Shown piece by piece: positions 52,852 to 61,357 of a stretch of 64,000 bases of DNA. The first letter of the stretch is position 1. Every line of letters starts with the position of its first letter. Origin of the DNA: Salinarimonas soli (lineage in GTDB: Bacteria; Pseudomonadota; Alphaproteobacteria; Rhizobiales; Beijerinckiaceae); contig NZ_VUOA01000028.1 of the NCBI RefSeq assembly GCF_008386575.1, positions 118,595 through 182,594 on the forward strand. Direction: 5' to 3'. Below the pieces are notes generated by a model. It was not told where the DNA came from. It did no database searches and was given only the letters and a program-made list of their open reading frames with translations. The position numbers were made by a program, and so were the translations under genes.

Positions 52852-53412
52852 ATGGCCACGCAGAGCACCCACACCGGCGTCGACGCGACGGCACACACCA
52901 GCGCCGCCGACCCCTCGCACAGCGCCTCCTTTCCCCCCTTCGACGCCTCGACCTTCGGCGGCCAGCTCTTCTGGCTCGCCGTGGTCTTCGTGGCGCTGTA
53001 CCTGCTCATGTCCCGGGTCGTCCTGCCCCGCCTGAGCGGGATCATCGAGGCCCGCGACACCACCCTCGGCCGCGACCTCGACACCGCGGCCCGCGCCAAG
53101 CAGCAGGCCGAGGACGCCGGCCGCGCCTACGAGGCCTCCCTCGCCGAGGCCCGCGCCCGCGCCCAGTCCCTCGCCCAGCAGACCCGCGACAGCCTCGCGG
53201 CCGACACGGACGTGAAGCGCAAGGCCCTGGAAGCCGACCTCGCCGAGCGCATCGCCGCCTCGGAGGTCACGATCGCCGAGCGCAAGGCGCAGGCGATGAG
53301 CAACGTCCGCGACATCGCGGCCGACGCCGCCACGGCGATCGTCGAGCGGCTCACCGGCCAGGCCCCGGCGCCTCAGGCCGTCGCCGCCGCCCTCGACGCC
53401 CCGACGCGCTGA
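52852..53412 (+). CDS. atpF': F0F1 ATP synthase subunit b'
   Basis: 186 aa. After a variable N-terminus, one transmembrane helix (LFWLAVVFVALYLLMSRVVL) and a long charged coiled coil form half of the peripheral stalk. Two divergent b-type genes in tandem are the rule in photosynthetic and related alphaproteobacteria. Followed 11 bp later by subunit b. Confidence 0.94.
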   Translation: MATQSTHTGVDATAHTSAADPSHSASFPPFDASTFGGQLFWLAVVFVALYLLMSRVVLPRLSGIIEARDTTLGRDLDTAARAKQQAEDAGRAYEASLAEARARAQSLAQQTRDSLAADTDVKRKALEADLAERIAASEVTIAERKAQAMSNVRDIAADAATAIVERLTGQAPAPQAVAAALDAPTR

Positions 53413-53423
53413 CAGGAGATCCC

Positions 53424-53912
53424 ATGTTCTCGAACCCGACCTTCTGGACCGGCGTCGCCTTCTTCATCTTCTTCGGCATCCTGTTCTATTACGGGGTGCC
53501 ACGGTCCGTCGGGGCGGCCCTCGACGCGCGCAGCAGGCGCATCGGCGACGAGCTCGCCGAGGCCCGCCGCCTGCGCGAGGATGCCGAGTCGCTCCTGCGC
53601 GAATACGAGTCGAAGCGCAGCGCCGCCGAGGCTGAGGCCGCCGCCATCGTCACGGCCGCCCGCGCGGAGGCCGAGCGCATGAACGGCGAGGCGCAGGAGC
53701 GCACCGCCGAGTTCGTCCGCCGCCGCACCGCGGCCGCCGAGACCCGGATCGCGCAGGCCGAGGCCCAGGCCATGGCCGATGTCCGCGCCGCCGCCGCCGA
53801 GGCCGCCGTGCGCGCCGCCGAGACGGTGCTGCGCGACCAGATGCGCGGCCCGACCGGCACCGAGCTCCTGACCCGCAGCCTCCAGGACGTGCGCGGCAAG
53901 CTCAACGCTTGA
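53424..53912 (+). CDS. atpF: F0F1 ATP synthase subunit b
   Basis: 162 aa. N-terminal membrane helix (FWTGVAFFIFFGILFYYGV) and a heptad-rich stalk (RRLREDAESLLREYESKRSAAEAEAAAIVTAA). Pairs with b' to hold F1 against F0. SD AGGAGA is 5 bases before ATG. Last gene of the operon, followed by a strong terminator. Confidence 0.95.
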   Translation: MFSNPTFWTGVAFFIFFGILFYYGVPRSVGAALDARSRRIGDELAEARRLREDAESLLREYESKRSAAEAEAAAIVTAARAEAERMNGEAQERTAEFVRRRTAAAETRIAQAEAQAMADVRAAAAEAAVRAAETVLRDQMRGPTGTELLTRSLQDVRGKLNA

Positions 53913-53936
53913 GGCCGCACAGCCTCGACGCCTCCG

Positions 53937-53967
53937 ACGGCCGCCCCAGGGCGGCCGTTTTCGTTTT
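53937..53967 (+). terminator. Rho-independent terminator of the F0 ATP synthase operon
   Basis: A perfect 10-bp stem (ACGGCCGCCC at 53937-53946 with GGGCGGCCGT at 53949-53958) overlaps the T-rich tail TTTCGTTTT. It begins 25 bp after the atpF stop. Confidence 0.9.
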
Positions 53968-53983
53968 CCGCTACCCCGGACGT

Positions 53984-54243
53984 CTCCCCTCTCCCGGATG
54001 GGAGAGGGGTGCACGAAGTGCCGGGGGTGAAGGTGGCCAAGCCGGGAGGTTCACCAGACCTATCCGCTTGTCATGGCCGGCCTTGAGCCGGCCATCCAGT
54101 CGAGCCGTAGTCTTGGGTCCCCGGCCTCATCCTGAGCCTGTCGAAGGACAAGCCCGGGGATGACGGTGGGAAGGCGGATCGATTCAGCGAGCTTCCCGGC
54201 GTGATCCCTCACCCCCGGCCCCTCTCCCATCCGGGAGAGGGGA
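53984..54243 (+). repeat. Composite palindrome, family 2 (copy 3), with a nested 22-bp insert
   Basis: Same outer hairpins and inner dyad as 22749-22990 and 30199-30426. Here the inner sequence GGTCCCCGG / GACAAGCCC is split at 54125-54146 by 22 bp of the family 5 kind (CATCCTGAGCCTGTCGAAG). The right arm (54209-54243) is also the 3' end of the patatin gene. Confidence 0.88.
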
Positions 54244-55090
54244 GTGACGTCCCGCCAAGATGCCGCTCCAGCTCGCGCTTGAAGGCCTCCTTGGCGGGTT
54301 CGGCGGCGGCGAAGATGGCGCGGGCCTCGAGAAAATCGAGGGCGCGGAAGCGCGAGACGTCGGGGGTGAGCACCACCTGCGGGCGGTAGATCTTCAGCTT
54401 CGCGGCGTTGATCGCCGTCTGCATGATCTGGATCGTCCCCATGGTGATCTCGAAATTGCTCGGCATGCGCCCGGGCTTCGCCGCCGGCCCGCCCGCCACG
54501 TCCACCGCCACCACGAGATCCGCCCGGCCGATGAGGTGGTCGAAGGGGAGCGGATTGGAGGCGCCGCCGTCGATGAGGAGCCGCTCCCCGAGTCGCACGG
54601 GGCGGATGAGGCCCGGGATCGCGATCGACCCCGCCACGACGGGCCGCAAGGAGCCGGTCGCGAAGGGGGCCTCCTCCCGGGCCGCGTAATCGGTCGCGAC
54701 GGCCTGGAAGGGGATCGCGAGCGCCTCGAACGTGGTCGGGATGCCCTCGGGCCAGAACGCGTCGAGGATCAGCTCGCCGTCGACGAGGAGCGGGTTGCCG
54801 AGGCCCGAGAACACGTCGGCGAAGCGCCCCACCCGCGCCTCCAGCACCTTCGCCATGGCCCGCGAGCGGTCGCGCAGGACGGAGAGGGTGTGGCGCCGCA
54901 GGGTCTTGGCGGGGATCCCCGCCGCGTAGGCCGCCCCGACGAGGGCGCCCATCGACGTGCCGGCGAGCGCGACCGGGCGCAGGCCGAGCTCGTCGAGGGC
55001 CTCCAGGACCGGGATATGGGCAAGCCCCCGCGCGCCGCCGGCCCCGAGCGCCACGGCGATGGTCGGTCCTAGGACAGCGTCGTCCGGCAT
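54209..55090 (-). CDS. Patatin-like phospholipase
   Basis: 293 aa from ATG 55090. Oxyanion segment GAGGARGLAHI, nucleophile motif GTSMG (Ser) and the dyad Asp in DGGASNPLPF give a complete Ser-Asp patatin site. It would hydrolyse acyl esters of membrane lipids or related substrates. The last 11 residues (PSPGWERG and flanks) and the TGA stop derive from the right arm of a family 2 repeat, so the native C-terminus has probably been replaced. It begins 4 bp after the hydrolase stop, so they form an operon. Confidence 0.87.
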   Translation of the reverse strand: MPDDAVLGPTIAVALGAGGARGLAHIPVLEALDELGLRPVALAGTSMGALVGAAYAAGIPAKTLRRHTLSVLRDRSRAMAKVLEARVGRFADVFSGLGNPLLVDGELILDAFWPEGIPTTFEALAIPFQAVATDYAAREEAPFATGSLRPVVAGSIAIPGLIRPVRLGERLLIDGGASNPLPFDHLIGRADLVVAVDVAGGPAAKPGRMPSNFEITMGTIQIMQTAINAAKLKIYRPQVVLTPDVSRFRALDFLEARAIFAAAEPAKEAFKRELERHLGGTSLPSPGWERGRG

Positions 55091-55094
55091 GGTC

Positions 55095-55994
55095 CTACCC
55101 GGCGAGGAACGGCTCCAGGGCGGCAAGAACCGCGGGGGGGTTCTCCTCCATGACGAAATGGCCGGATTCGGGGATCAGGGCGCCCGAGGCCCGCGGCGCG
55201 AAGGTGCGCCGCCAGACGTCGAGCGGCGTCTCGGGGCTCTTGCCCGTGAGATAGAAGCTGCCCCAGGCCACGAGCGTCGGGCACTGGATGTGCCGGCCCG
55301 CCGCGAGATCCGCCTCGTCCGCCTCGATGTCGCGGGTCGCGCCGGCCCGGTAATCCTCGCAGAAGGCATGGATGCGGGTCGGCTCGTTGAAGCCGTCGCG
55401 ATAGGCGTGGAGAGCCGCCGGGTTGAAGGCCTTGAGCGACCCATCGGCGGACCACAGCGCCAGCAGCCCCTCGAAATAGGGAATGGGATCGCGGCCGATC
55501 TCGGTCTCGGGGATCGGCTGGGGTTGCGAGAGGAAGGCCCAATGAGCGCCGGGGATCGCGCCGGAGCGGATCTGGCTCCAGACATGGACGGTGGGCAGGA
55601 TGTCGAGCAGGGCAAGGCGGCTCACCCGGCCCGGCTCGTCGAGGGCCAAGCGATAGGCGACGCGGGCGCCCCGGTCGTGGCCCACGAGGGCGAACTGGAC
55701 ATGGCCCAGCCGCTCCATGACGGCGACGGCATCCTCGCCCATGCCGCGCTTGGAATAGGTCTCGTGCCGGGCGTCGCCCCGCGGCGCGCTCGACCAGCCA
55801 TAGCCCCGCAGGTCCATCGCCACGACGTGATGCGTGCGGGCCAGCGCCGGCGCGATGCGGTGCCAGCAGGCATGGGTCTGGGGAAAGCCGTGCAGCAGGA
55901 GCACGGGCGGCCCCTCCCCCGCCGAACGGGCGAAGATCCGGCCCGACGGCGTGTCGATCCAGTGGGATTGGAAGCCGGGAAACAGGTCCTGCAT
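55095..55994 (-). CDS. Alpha/beta hydrolase, haloacetate dehalogenase-like
   Basis: 299 aa from ATG 55994 (AGAGGG 8 bases upstream; ATG 56009 is an alternative). LLHGFPQTHACWHRIAPAL, MDLRGYGWSSAP and the nucleophile elbow GHDRGARVAYRLALD. The D-R-x2-R pattern supplies the Asp nucleophile and the two carboxylate-binding Arg of fluoroacetate/haloacetate dehalogenases. The HW pair in GAHWAFLSQP corresponds to the halide-binding residues, and SGHFVMEENP holds the catalytic His. Likely splits C-halogen bonds of haloacetates; an epoxide-hydrolase-like role remains possible. Confidence 0.8.
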   Translation of the reverse strand: MQDLFPGFQSHWIDTPSGRIFARSAGEGPPVLLLHGFPQTHACWHRIAPALARTHHVVAMDLRGYGWSSAPRGDARHETYSKRGMGEDAVAVMERLGHVQFALVGHDRGARVAYRLALDEPGRVSRLALLDILPTVHVWSQIRSGAIPGAHWAFLSQPQPIPETEIGRDPIPYFEGLLALWSADGSLKAFNPAALHAYRDGFNEPTRIHAFCEDYRAGATRDIEADEADLAAGRHIQCPTLVAWGSFYLTGKSPETPLDVWRRTFAPRASGALIPESGHFVMEENPPAVLAALEPFLAG

Positions 55995-56046
55995 GACAAG
56001 CCCTCTCATGTGCCGTGGGGGCACGATAGCGGGTCGGGCGAAATCG

Positions 56047-57348
56047 TCACCCCGCGCGATGCGAGGCCTCGCCGGGACCGGCCGCGCCGACCGCCCGCCA
56101 GCCGATGTCGCGCCGGCAGAAGCCCTCCGGCCAGTCGATCCGGTCCACCGCCGCATAGGCCCGGGACTGCGCCTCGGCGATGGTGGCGCCCGTCGCCGTG
56201 ACGTTGAGGACCCTCCCGCCATTCGCGACGAGGCGCCCGTCGACCAGGGCGGTGCCGGCCTGGAACACCGTGACGCCCTCCACGGCCCCCGCCGCCTCGA
56301 TGCCGCCGATCGTCGATCCCTTCGCGACGGGGCCCGGATAGCCCCGCGCCGCCATGACCACGGTCAGCGCGGCCTCGGGACGCCATCGCACCTCGTACCC
56401 GGCAAGCCGCCCCTCGCAGGCGGCAAGCAGCATCTCGACGGGATCGCCCGCTAGCCGCGGCATGAGCACCTGCGTCTCGGGATCGCCGAAGCGGCAATTG
56501 TACTCGATGAGCTTCGGCCCCGACTCGGTGAGCATCAGGCCGGCATAGAGCACCCCGGCATAGGGCGTGCCGCGCGCCCGCATGGCCCGCAGGGTCGGCT
56601 CGACGATCTCCCGCATGGTCCGGGCCTCCAGCTCGGGCGTCATGGCGGGGGCCGGGGAATAGGCGCCCATGCCGCCCGTGTTCGGCCCCCGGTCGCCGTC
56701 GAAGACGCGCTTGTGGTCCTGCGCGGAGGCGAGCGGGACGGCATGCGTCCCGTCACAGAGGGCAAAGAAGCTCGCCTCCTCGCCGACGAGGCATTCCTCG
56801 ATCACGAGCTCGGCCCCGGCCTCGCCGAGGCTCCCGCCGAGCATCGCTTCGATCGCCGCCTCGGCCTCCTCGACGCTCATCGCCACGACGACGCCCTTGC
56901 CGGCGGCAAGCCCGTCCGCCTTGACGACGATGGGCGCCCCTAGGGCCCGGACATGGGCCCTCGCGGGCTCGGCCTCCGTGAAGCGGGCGAAGGCGGCGGT
57001 GGGGATGCCGGCCTCGCGGCAGAGCTCCTTCGTGTAGGCCTTGGAGCCCTCGAGCTGCGCCGCCGCCCGGCTCGGCCCGAAGGCCCGGATGCCCGCCGCC
57101 GTGAGGTCGTCCACGAGCCCCGCCACGAGCGGCCCTTCGGGCCCGACCACGACGAGGCCGATGGCCTGCTCGCGGCAGAACGCGACGACGGCTCCGTGAT
57201 CGGCGACGTCGAGGGCGACGTTGCGCCCGCAGGCCGCGGTGCCGGGATTGCCGGGGGCGACGAGGAGCCGGTCGCAGAGCGGGCTTGCCGACAGCGCCCA
57301 GGCAAGGGCGTGCTCGCGCCCGCCGGAGCCGATGAGGAGGATGTTCAT
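56047..57348 (-). CDS. purD: Phosphoribosylamine--glycine ligase
   Basis: 433 aa from ATG 57348. [13 protein letters not shown] start, ATP-grasp core with [14 protein letters not shown] and [33 protein letters not shown] and the metal-binding [12 protein letters not shown]. It makes glycinamide ribonucleotide in purine synthesis. A short non-conserved C-terminal extension ([10 protein letters not shown]) follows the usual end. Confidence 0.96.
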   Translation of the reverse strand: MNILLIGSGGREHALAWALSASPLCDRLLVAPGNPGTAACGRNVALDVADHGAVVAFCREQAIGLVVVGPEGPLVAGLVDDLTAAGIRAFGPSRAAAQLEGSKAYTKELCREAGIPTAAFARFTEAEPARAHVRALGAPIVVKADGLAAGKGVVVAMSVEEAEAAIEAMLGGSLGEAGAELVIEECLVGEEASFFALCDGTHAVPLASAQDHKRVFDGDRGPNTGGMGAYSPAPAMTPELEARTMREIVEPTLRAMRARGTPYAGVLYAGLMLTESGPKLIEYNCRFGDPETQVLMPRLAGDPVEMLLAACEGRLAGYEVRWRPEAALTVVMAARGYPGPVAKGSTIGGIEAAGAVEGVTVFQAGTALVDGRLVANGGRVLNVTATGATIAEAQSRAYAAVDRIDWPEGFCRRDIGWRAVGAAGPGEASHRAG

Positions 57349-57580
57349 GATGCCCGCGCCCCGAAGGTTGGTCGGGCGGAGCTTTAGACCATTTCGCGGT
57401 GAGGTGGATGGGGCACACCCGACAAAAATGCCCGCGCGTGGGGACAATAGCGGATGCCCGCCCCTCCCGAACGACCCCAGAGGGATGGCACCTCAGGCGT
57501 CATGTGCGCCGCCGCATATGGACGCCGGCCCGCCCGTGCGATCCATCCGTCAACGCATCGCTCACCAGGGAATCACCCTC

Positions 57581-57697
57581 ATGAACCCCGCCCTGCCCGC
57601 CAAGGCTCCCTCGTTCCGCAACGCCCTGATCGGCTTCACGGCCTCGACGGCGACGATGATCGCCACCATGCTGCTCATCGCCGGCCTCAACGCCTGA
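57581..57697 (+). CDS. Small single-helix membrane peptide (38 aa)
   Basis: The N-terminus is short and polar (MNPALPAKAPSFRN); residues 14-36 are one hydrophobic helix (ALIGFTASTATMIATMLLIAGL). AGGGA lies 10 bases before ATG. Small single-helix proteins like this are widespread; function unknown. It precedes xseA by 119 bp. Confidence 0.5.
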   Translation: MNPALPAKAPSFRNALIGFTASTATMIATMLLIAGLNA

Positions 57698-57816
57698 ACC
57701 CTCCGGAGCCCCGACAGGTGAGGCCGAATCGCCTCGCCTCCCCGGAATTTCGTTCCCCCTTTGATCCGGCGGCCCGCACCTCTTGCACCCCGCGGCTCAA
57801 GCGCTAGGGTGCGGCG

Positions 57817-59451
57817 ATGAACGCGCCGATCTCGCCGTCGAACGCCCCCGACTGGACCGTCTCCGAGCTCTCGGGCGCCCTCAAGCGCACGCTGGAGGAC
57901 GCGTTCGGCTATGTGCGGGTGCGGGGCGAGATCTCAGGCTATCGCGGGCCCCATTCCTCGGGCCACGCCTATTTCTGCCTCAAGGACCAGAGCGCCAAGC
58001 TCGACGCGGTGATCTGGAAGGGCACCTTCGCGCGCCTGAGGGTGAAGCCGCAGGAGGGGCTAGAGGTGATCGCCATCGGGCGCATCACCACGTTCCCGGG
58101 CAAGTCGAGCTACCAAATCGTCGTCGATTCCATCGAGCCCGCCGGCATCGGCGCGCTGATGGCGCTCCTGGAGGAGCGTAAGCGCAAGCTCGCCGCGGAG
58201 GGCCTGTTCGCGCCTGAGCGCAAGCGCGCCCTGCCCTACCTGCCGACCGTCATCGGCGTCGTCACCTCGCCCACCGGCGCCGTGATCCGCGACATCCTCC
58301 ACAGGCTGGAGGACCGCTTCCCCCGCCGGGTGCTCGTGTGGCCCGTGCGGGTGCAGGGCGACACCTGCGCGGCCGAGGTCGCGGCGGCCATCCGGGGCTT
58401 CAACGCGCTGAAAAAAGGCGGCCCGATCCCCCGGCCCGACGTGCTCATCGTGGCGCGCGGCGGCGGCTCGGTGGAGGACCTCTGGGGCTTCAACGACGAG
58501 GCCGTGGTGCGGGCGGCCGCCGAGAGCGAGATCCCGCTGGTCTCGGCGGTGGGCCACGAGACCGACTGGACCCTCATCGACCACGCGGCGGACGTGCGCG
58601 CGCCGACACCCACCGGCGCCGCCGAGATGGTGGTGCCCGTGCGGGCCGATCTCGTGGCCGAGGTGGACGATCTGGGCTTCCGCCACCGCGAGGCCATGGG
58701 CCGGGCCCTCGACCGGCTTCGCAGTGATCTGCGCTCCGCCGCCCGCGCCCTGCCCGGCCGTGAGGCTTTGCTGGCGCCCAAGCGGCAGCGCCTCGATCTT
58801 GCCACCGCGAAGCTGAAGCCCGCGCTCGCCCGCAACGCCCGCTCCGCCGAGACCCGCATCGCCCGCCTTGGCCAGTCCCTGGAGCGCCGCTCACCTCGCG
58901 CTCGGCTCGCGGAGCTCAAGGGCAAGCTCGCAGCGGTGGGCGAGCGGCCGGGGCGCGCCTTCTTCAACTTCCTCGTCATCCGCAAGGACGGCCTGCCGCA
59001 GATCATCCAGCAGCTGCGCCGCGCCATCCGCACCCGGCTGGATCTCCGGCGGCAGCGGTTCGAAGGGGTGTCGCAGCGCCTCGCGGCGGGGCGGGAGGCG
59101 ATGCTGCGCCAGGAGCGCGAGCGCGTCCTCCAGCAGCGCCGGCGGCTCCTGTCGCTCGGCACCTCGCTGGCGTCCGCCGCCCGCGCCGACATGGCCAAGC
59201 GCGAGGCCCGCATCGGCGGCCTCGACCAGCTGCTCACCAGCCTGAGCTACCGCTCGGTGCTCGCCCGCGGCTTCGCGCTCGTGCGCGACGGCGACGGCAA
59301 GGCCATCCGCTCCGCCGCCGCGATGCCCCCGGGCCAGCCCATCGAGCTCGAGTTCATGGACGGCAAGGCCCGCGCGCTCGCGGAGGGCCGCGCCTCCAGG
59401 CGGGCCGCCAAGGACCGGCCGCCGACGCCGAAGCAGGGGGATTTGTTCTAG
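57817..59451 (+). CDS. xseA: Exodeoxyribonuclease VII large subunit
   Basis: 544 aa. N-terminal OB fold ([43 protein letters not shown] type sequence), catalytic domain with [44 protein letters not shown] and [13 protein letters not shown], then long coiled coils and a C-terminal [13 protein letters not shown] segment. With XseB it degrades single-stranded DNA; xseB is not in the window. Confidence 0.96.
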   Translation: MNAPISPSNAPDWTVSELSGALKRTLEDAFGYVRVRGEISGYRGPHSSGHAYFCLKDQSAKLDAVIWKGTFARLRVKPQEGLEVIAIGRITTFPGKSSYQIVVDSIEPAGIGALMALLEERKRKLAAEGLFAPERKRALPYLPTVIGVVTSPTGAVIRDILHRLEDRFPRRVLVWPVRVQGDTCAAEVAAAIRGFNALKKGGPIPRPDVLIVARGGGSVEDLWGFNDEAVVRAAAESEIPLVSAVGHETDWTLIDHAADVRAPTPTGAAEMVVPVRADLVAEVDDLGFRHREAMGRALDRLRSDLRSAARALPGREALLAPKRQRLDLATAKLKPALARNARSAETRIARLGQSLERRSPRARLAELKGKLAAVGERPGRAFFNFLVIRKDGLPQIIQQLRRAIRTRLDLRRQRFEGVSQRLAAGREAMLRQERERVLQQRRRLLSLGTSLASAARADMAKREARIGGLDQLLTSLSYRSVLARGFALVRDGDGKAIRSAAAMPPGQPIELEFMDGKARALAEGRASRRAAKDRPPTPKQGDLF

Positions 59452-59489
59452 CCCGCGGGCGCGTTCGGGAGCTGTGGAGGCGTTGTGCG

Positions 59490-59532
59490 TGCTTCGAGGC
59501 TCGCCTTCGGCTCGCGCCTCGGCATGAGGGGG
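59490..59532 (+). repeat. Dyad repeat, family 5 (single unit)
   Basis: GTGCTTCGAGGCTCGCC..GGCTCGCGCCTCGGCATGAGG, matching the right-hand unit at 18860-18920. It lies between the convergent xseA and hydrolase genes, where it may serve as a transcription terminator. Confidence 0.7.
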
Positions 59533-59561
59533 TCGGGAGCGCGACCAAGCCGCGCCAGCCC

Positions 59562-60353
59562 CTAGATCTCCGGCACGGCACTCGTCAAAAAATCCGCCAC
59601 CGCGCCGAGCACCGCCTCCGGCGCCTCGCGGTGGGGCACGTGCCCGCAGGCCTCGATGATTCTCATTCGAGAGGCGCCCCTGGCGAGCGCCGCGATCCGC
59701 TCTGGGTGGCGGACGGAGCCGTATTCGTCGCGGTCGCCGTGGATCGCGAGAACCGGGCAGCCGACGCGGGCGAGGTTGGCGTCGAGGGTCCAATCCTTGA
59801 ACTCGGGCGACAGCCAGGTGTCGATCCAGGTGTCGAGCACCCAGCGGGCCTTGTCGCCGTGATAGCGCGCGAGCCGCTCAACCTGCCCAGGCTCCGCGAA
59901 GGCGCGCTTCGCCGCCTGGAGCCCCTCCCTCGTGCGGTCCTCCACGAAGGCCTGGGCCGCGACCGTGACCACGGCGGCGCAGCGCTCCGGCAGCCGGGCG
60001 GCCGTGCTCACCGCCATGGCGCCGCCCACGCTGTGGCCGAACGGCACGATCCGGTCGAGGCCGAGCGCGGCGACGAGGGCGGGCACGCTCTCCCTCGCCT
60101 CCTCGTCCATGAAGCCCATGGCGAGCGGGCCCTGGCGCGGATCGGAGCGGCCGAAGCCCAGGCGGTCATAGGCGACGACCCGGTGCCCGACCGTTCCTGC
60201 GAGCGCCGCCGGAAACTCGCGCCACAGCTCCACGCAGCCGAGCGAGTCGTGGAACAGGACGATGGTCGGATTCGCCTGCGAGCCCTCCGGCGTCCAGGAT
60301 CGCGCGAAAAGCCGGCCTCCGGGGGTGGCGATCCAGTGATCCGATGTGAGCAT
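59562..60353 (-). CDS. Alpha/beta hydrolase
   Basis: 263 aa from ATG 60353. IVLFHDSLGCVELW, YDRLGFGRSDP, the Ser nucleophile in PFGHSVGGAMA, an acidic residue in IHGDRDEYG and the His in EACGHVPHREAPE complete a standard triad. Substrate unknown; resembles non-specific esterases and proline-iminopeptidase-like hydrolases. Single gene. Confidence 0.85.
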   Translation of the reverse strand: MLTSDHWIATPGGRLFARSWTPEGSQANPTIVLFHDSLGCVELWREFPAALAGTVGHRVVAYDRLGFGRSDPRQGPLAMGFMDEEARESVPALVAALGLDRIVPFGHSVGGAMAVSTAARLPERCAAVVTVAAQAFVEDRTREGLQAAKRAFAEPGQVERLARYHGDKARWVLDTWIDTWLSPEFKDWTLDANLARVGCPVLAIHGDRDEYGSVRHPERIAALARGASRMRIIEACGHVPHREAPEAVLGAVADFLTSAVPEI

Positions 60354-60847
60354 GCCGTGAGCGAACCCGTGACGCGCCGCCGAGCGCCGGCTGGATATAG
60401 CGCGCGCGGGCGGCGTGAGGAATGTCGACGCTACGCTCGATGACTCCCTCCCCAAGGAGAGCCCCCTCGGCGGCTCATCAGCGCTCGCGTAGTCCGACCT
60501 GCACCGAGCTTTAAGCGAGCCGCCCCGCGTTCCCCTCCCCCTTGCGGGGAGGGGCTAGAGGGGTGACGGCGGTGTCGGAGCAGAAGAGACCGCAACCGAT
60601 CGGACCACGACATCTTCGGGCAGGACACCGCCGTCACACCCCACCCCAGCCCTCCCCCGCAAGGGGGAGGGAGCGGCACGGAGCCCGCCCCTTAACACGT
60701 GCCATTTGCGCTCCTCGCGGCTCGCTGCTACGACGCCCCTCTCACGCGAGACCGCCCCGGCCCATGCCCCACCCCCGGATCCAGCGACGACGACACGGCT
60801 GACGCTTCCGTCCGCCCCCCGTCGTGTGCCTGCCCCGGAGGTCCGCA
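60354..60847. other. 494-bp intergenic region with one family 1b repeat
   Basis: Divergent upstream region of the hydrolase and the GNAT/MFS pair. Positions 60531-60675 are a repeat (listed separately). The flanking 60354-60530 and 60676-60847 contain no ORF or RNA that I can support; promoters are presumably here but no clear -35/-10 pair stands out. Confidence 0.4.
60531..60675 (-). repeat. Long intergenic palindrome, family 1b (copy 2, inverted)
   Basis: The reverse complement aligns with 47347-47488 through both arms, GTGACGGCGGTGTC, the CCGATCGGTTGC-type centre and TCTTCTGCTCC. The two copies diverge mostly in the loop between these blocks. Confidence 0.86.
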
Positions 60848-61357
60848 ATGACCGCTTTGTCCATCGTCATCCGTCATGAACTTCCCGCCGACGCGGAGGC
60901 CATCGAGCGCCTGCACGAGCGCGCCTTCGGCCCCGGGCGCTTCGCGCGCTCGGCCTTCCGGCTGCGCGAGGGCGTCACCCACGACCCGCGCCTGTCCTTC
61001 ACGGCGCTCGTGGGCACGCTCATCGTGGGCTCGGTGCGGCTCACCCCCGTCTGGGCCGGCGAGGTGCGGGCCCAGGTGCTGGGGCCGCTCACCGTGGAGC
61101 CCGCCTTCATGGATCGCGGCATCGGAGCGGGCCTCATGCGCCGCGCGCTGCAGGCCGCGACCGAGCAGGCGGAGGCCCTGGTCCTGCTGGTGGGCGACGA
61201 GCCCTATTACGCCCGCTTCGGCTTCAAGGTCGTGCCGCCGGGCCAGCTCGCCCTGCCGGGCCCCGTGGACCCGAAGCGCTTCCTCGCCCTGGAGCTCACG
61301 GAGGGCGCCCTGCGCAAGGCGCGCGGCGCCGTGACCCCCGGTCGGCCGCGCGGGTGA
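60848..61357 (+). CDS. GNAT-family N-acetyltransferase
   Basis: 169 aa from ATG 60848. ADAEAIERLHERAFGPGRFARSAFRLREG opening, acetyl-CoA motif VEPAFMDRGIGAGLMRRAL and VLLVGDEPYYARFGFKVVP, characteristic of the YhbS-like GNAT branch. Acetylates an unknown small molecule or protein amine. Its TGA overlaps the GTG of the MFS gene. Confidence 0.88.
   Translation: MTALSIVIRHELPADAEAIERLHERAFGPGRFARSAFRLREGVTHDPRLSFTALVGTLIVGSVRLTPVWAGEVRAQVLGPLTVEPAFMDRGIGAGLMRRALQAATEQAEALVLLVGDEPYYARFGFKVVPPGQLALPGPVDPKRFLALELTEGALRKARGAVTPGRPRG

Noticed and set aside
22749-54243. CRISPR-like array from repeated palindromes
   Set aside because: The repeats are widely separated single elements with conserved interiors, not regularly spaced short repeats, and no cas genes occur.
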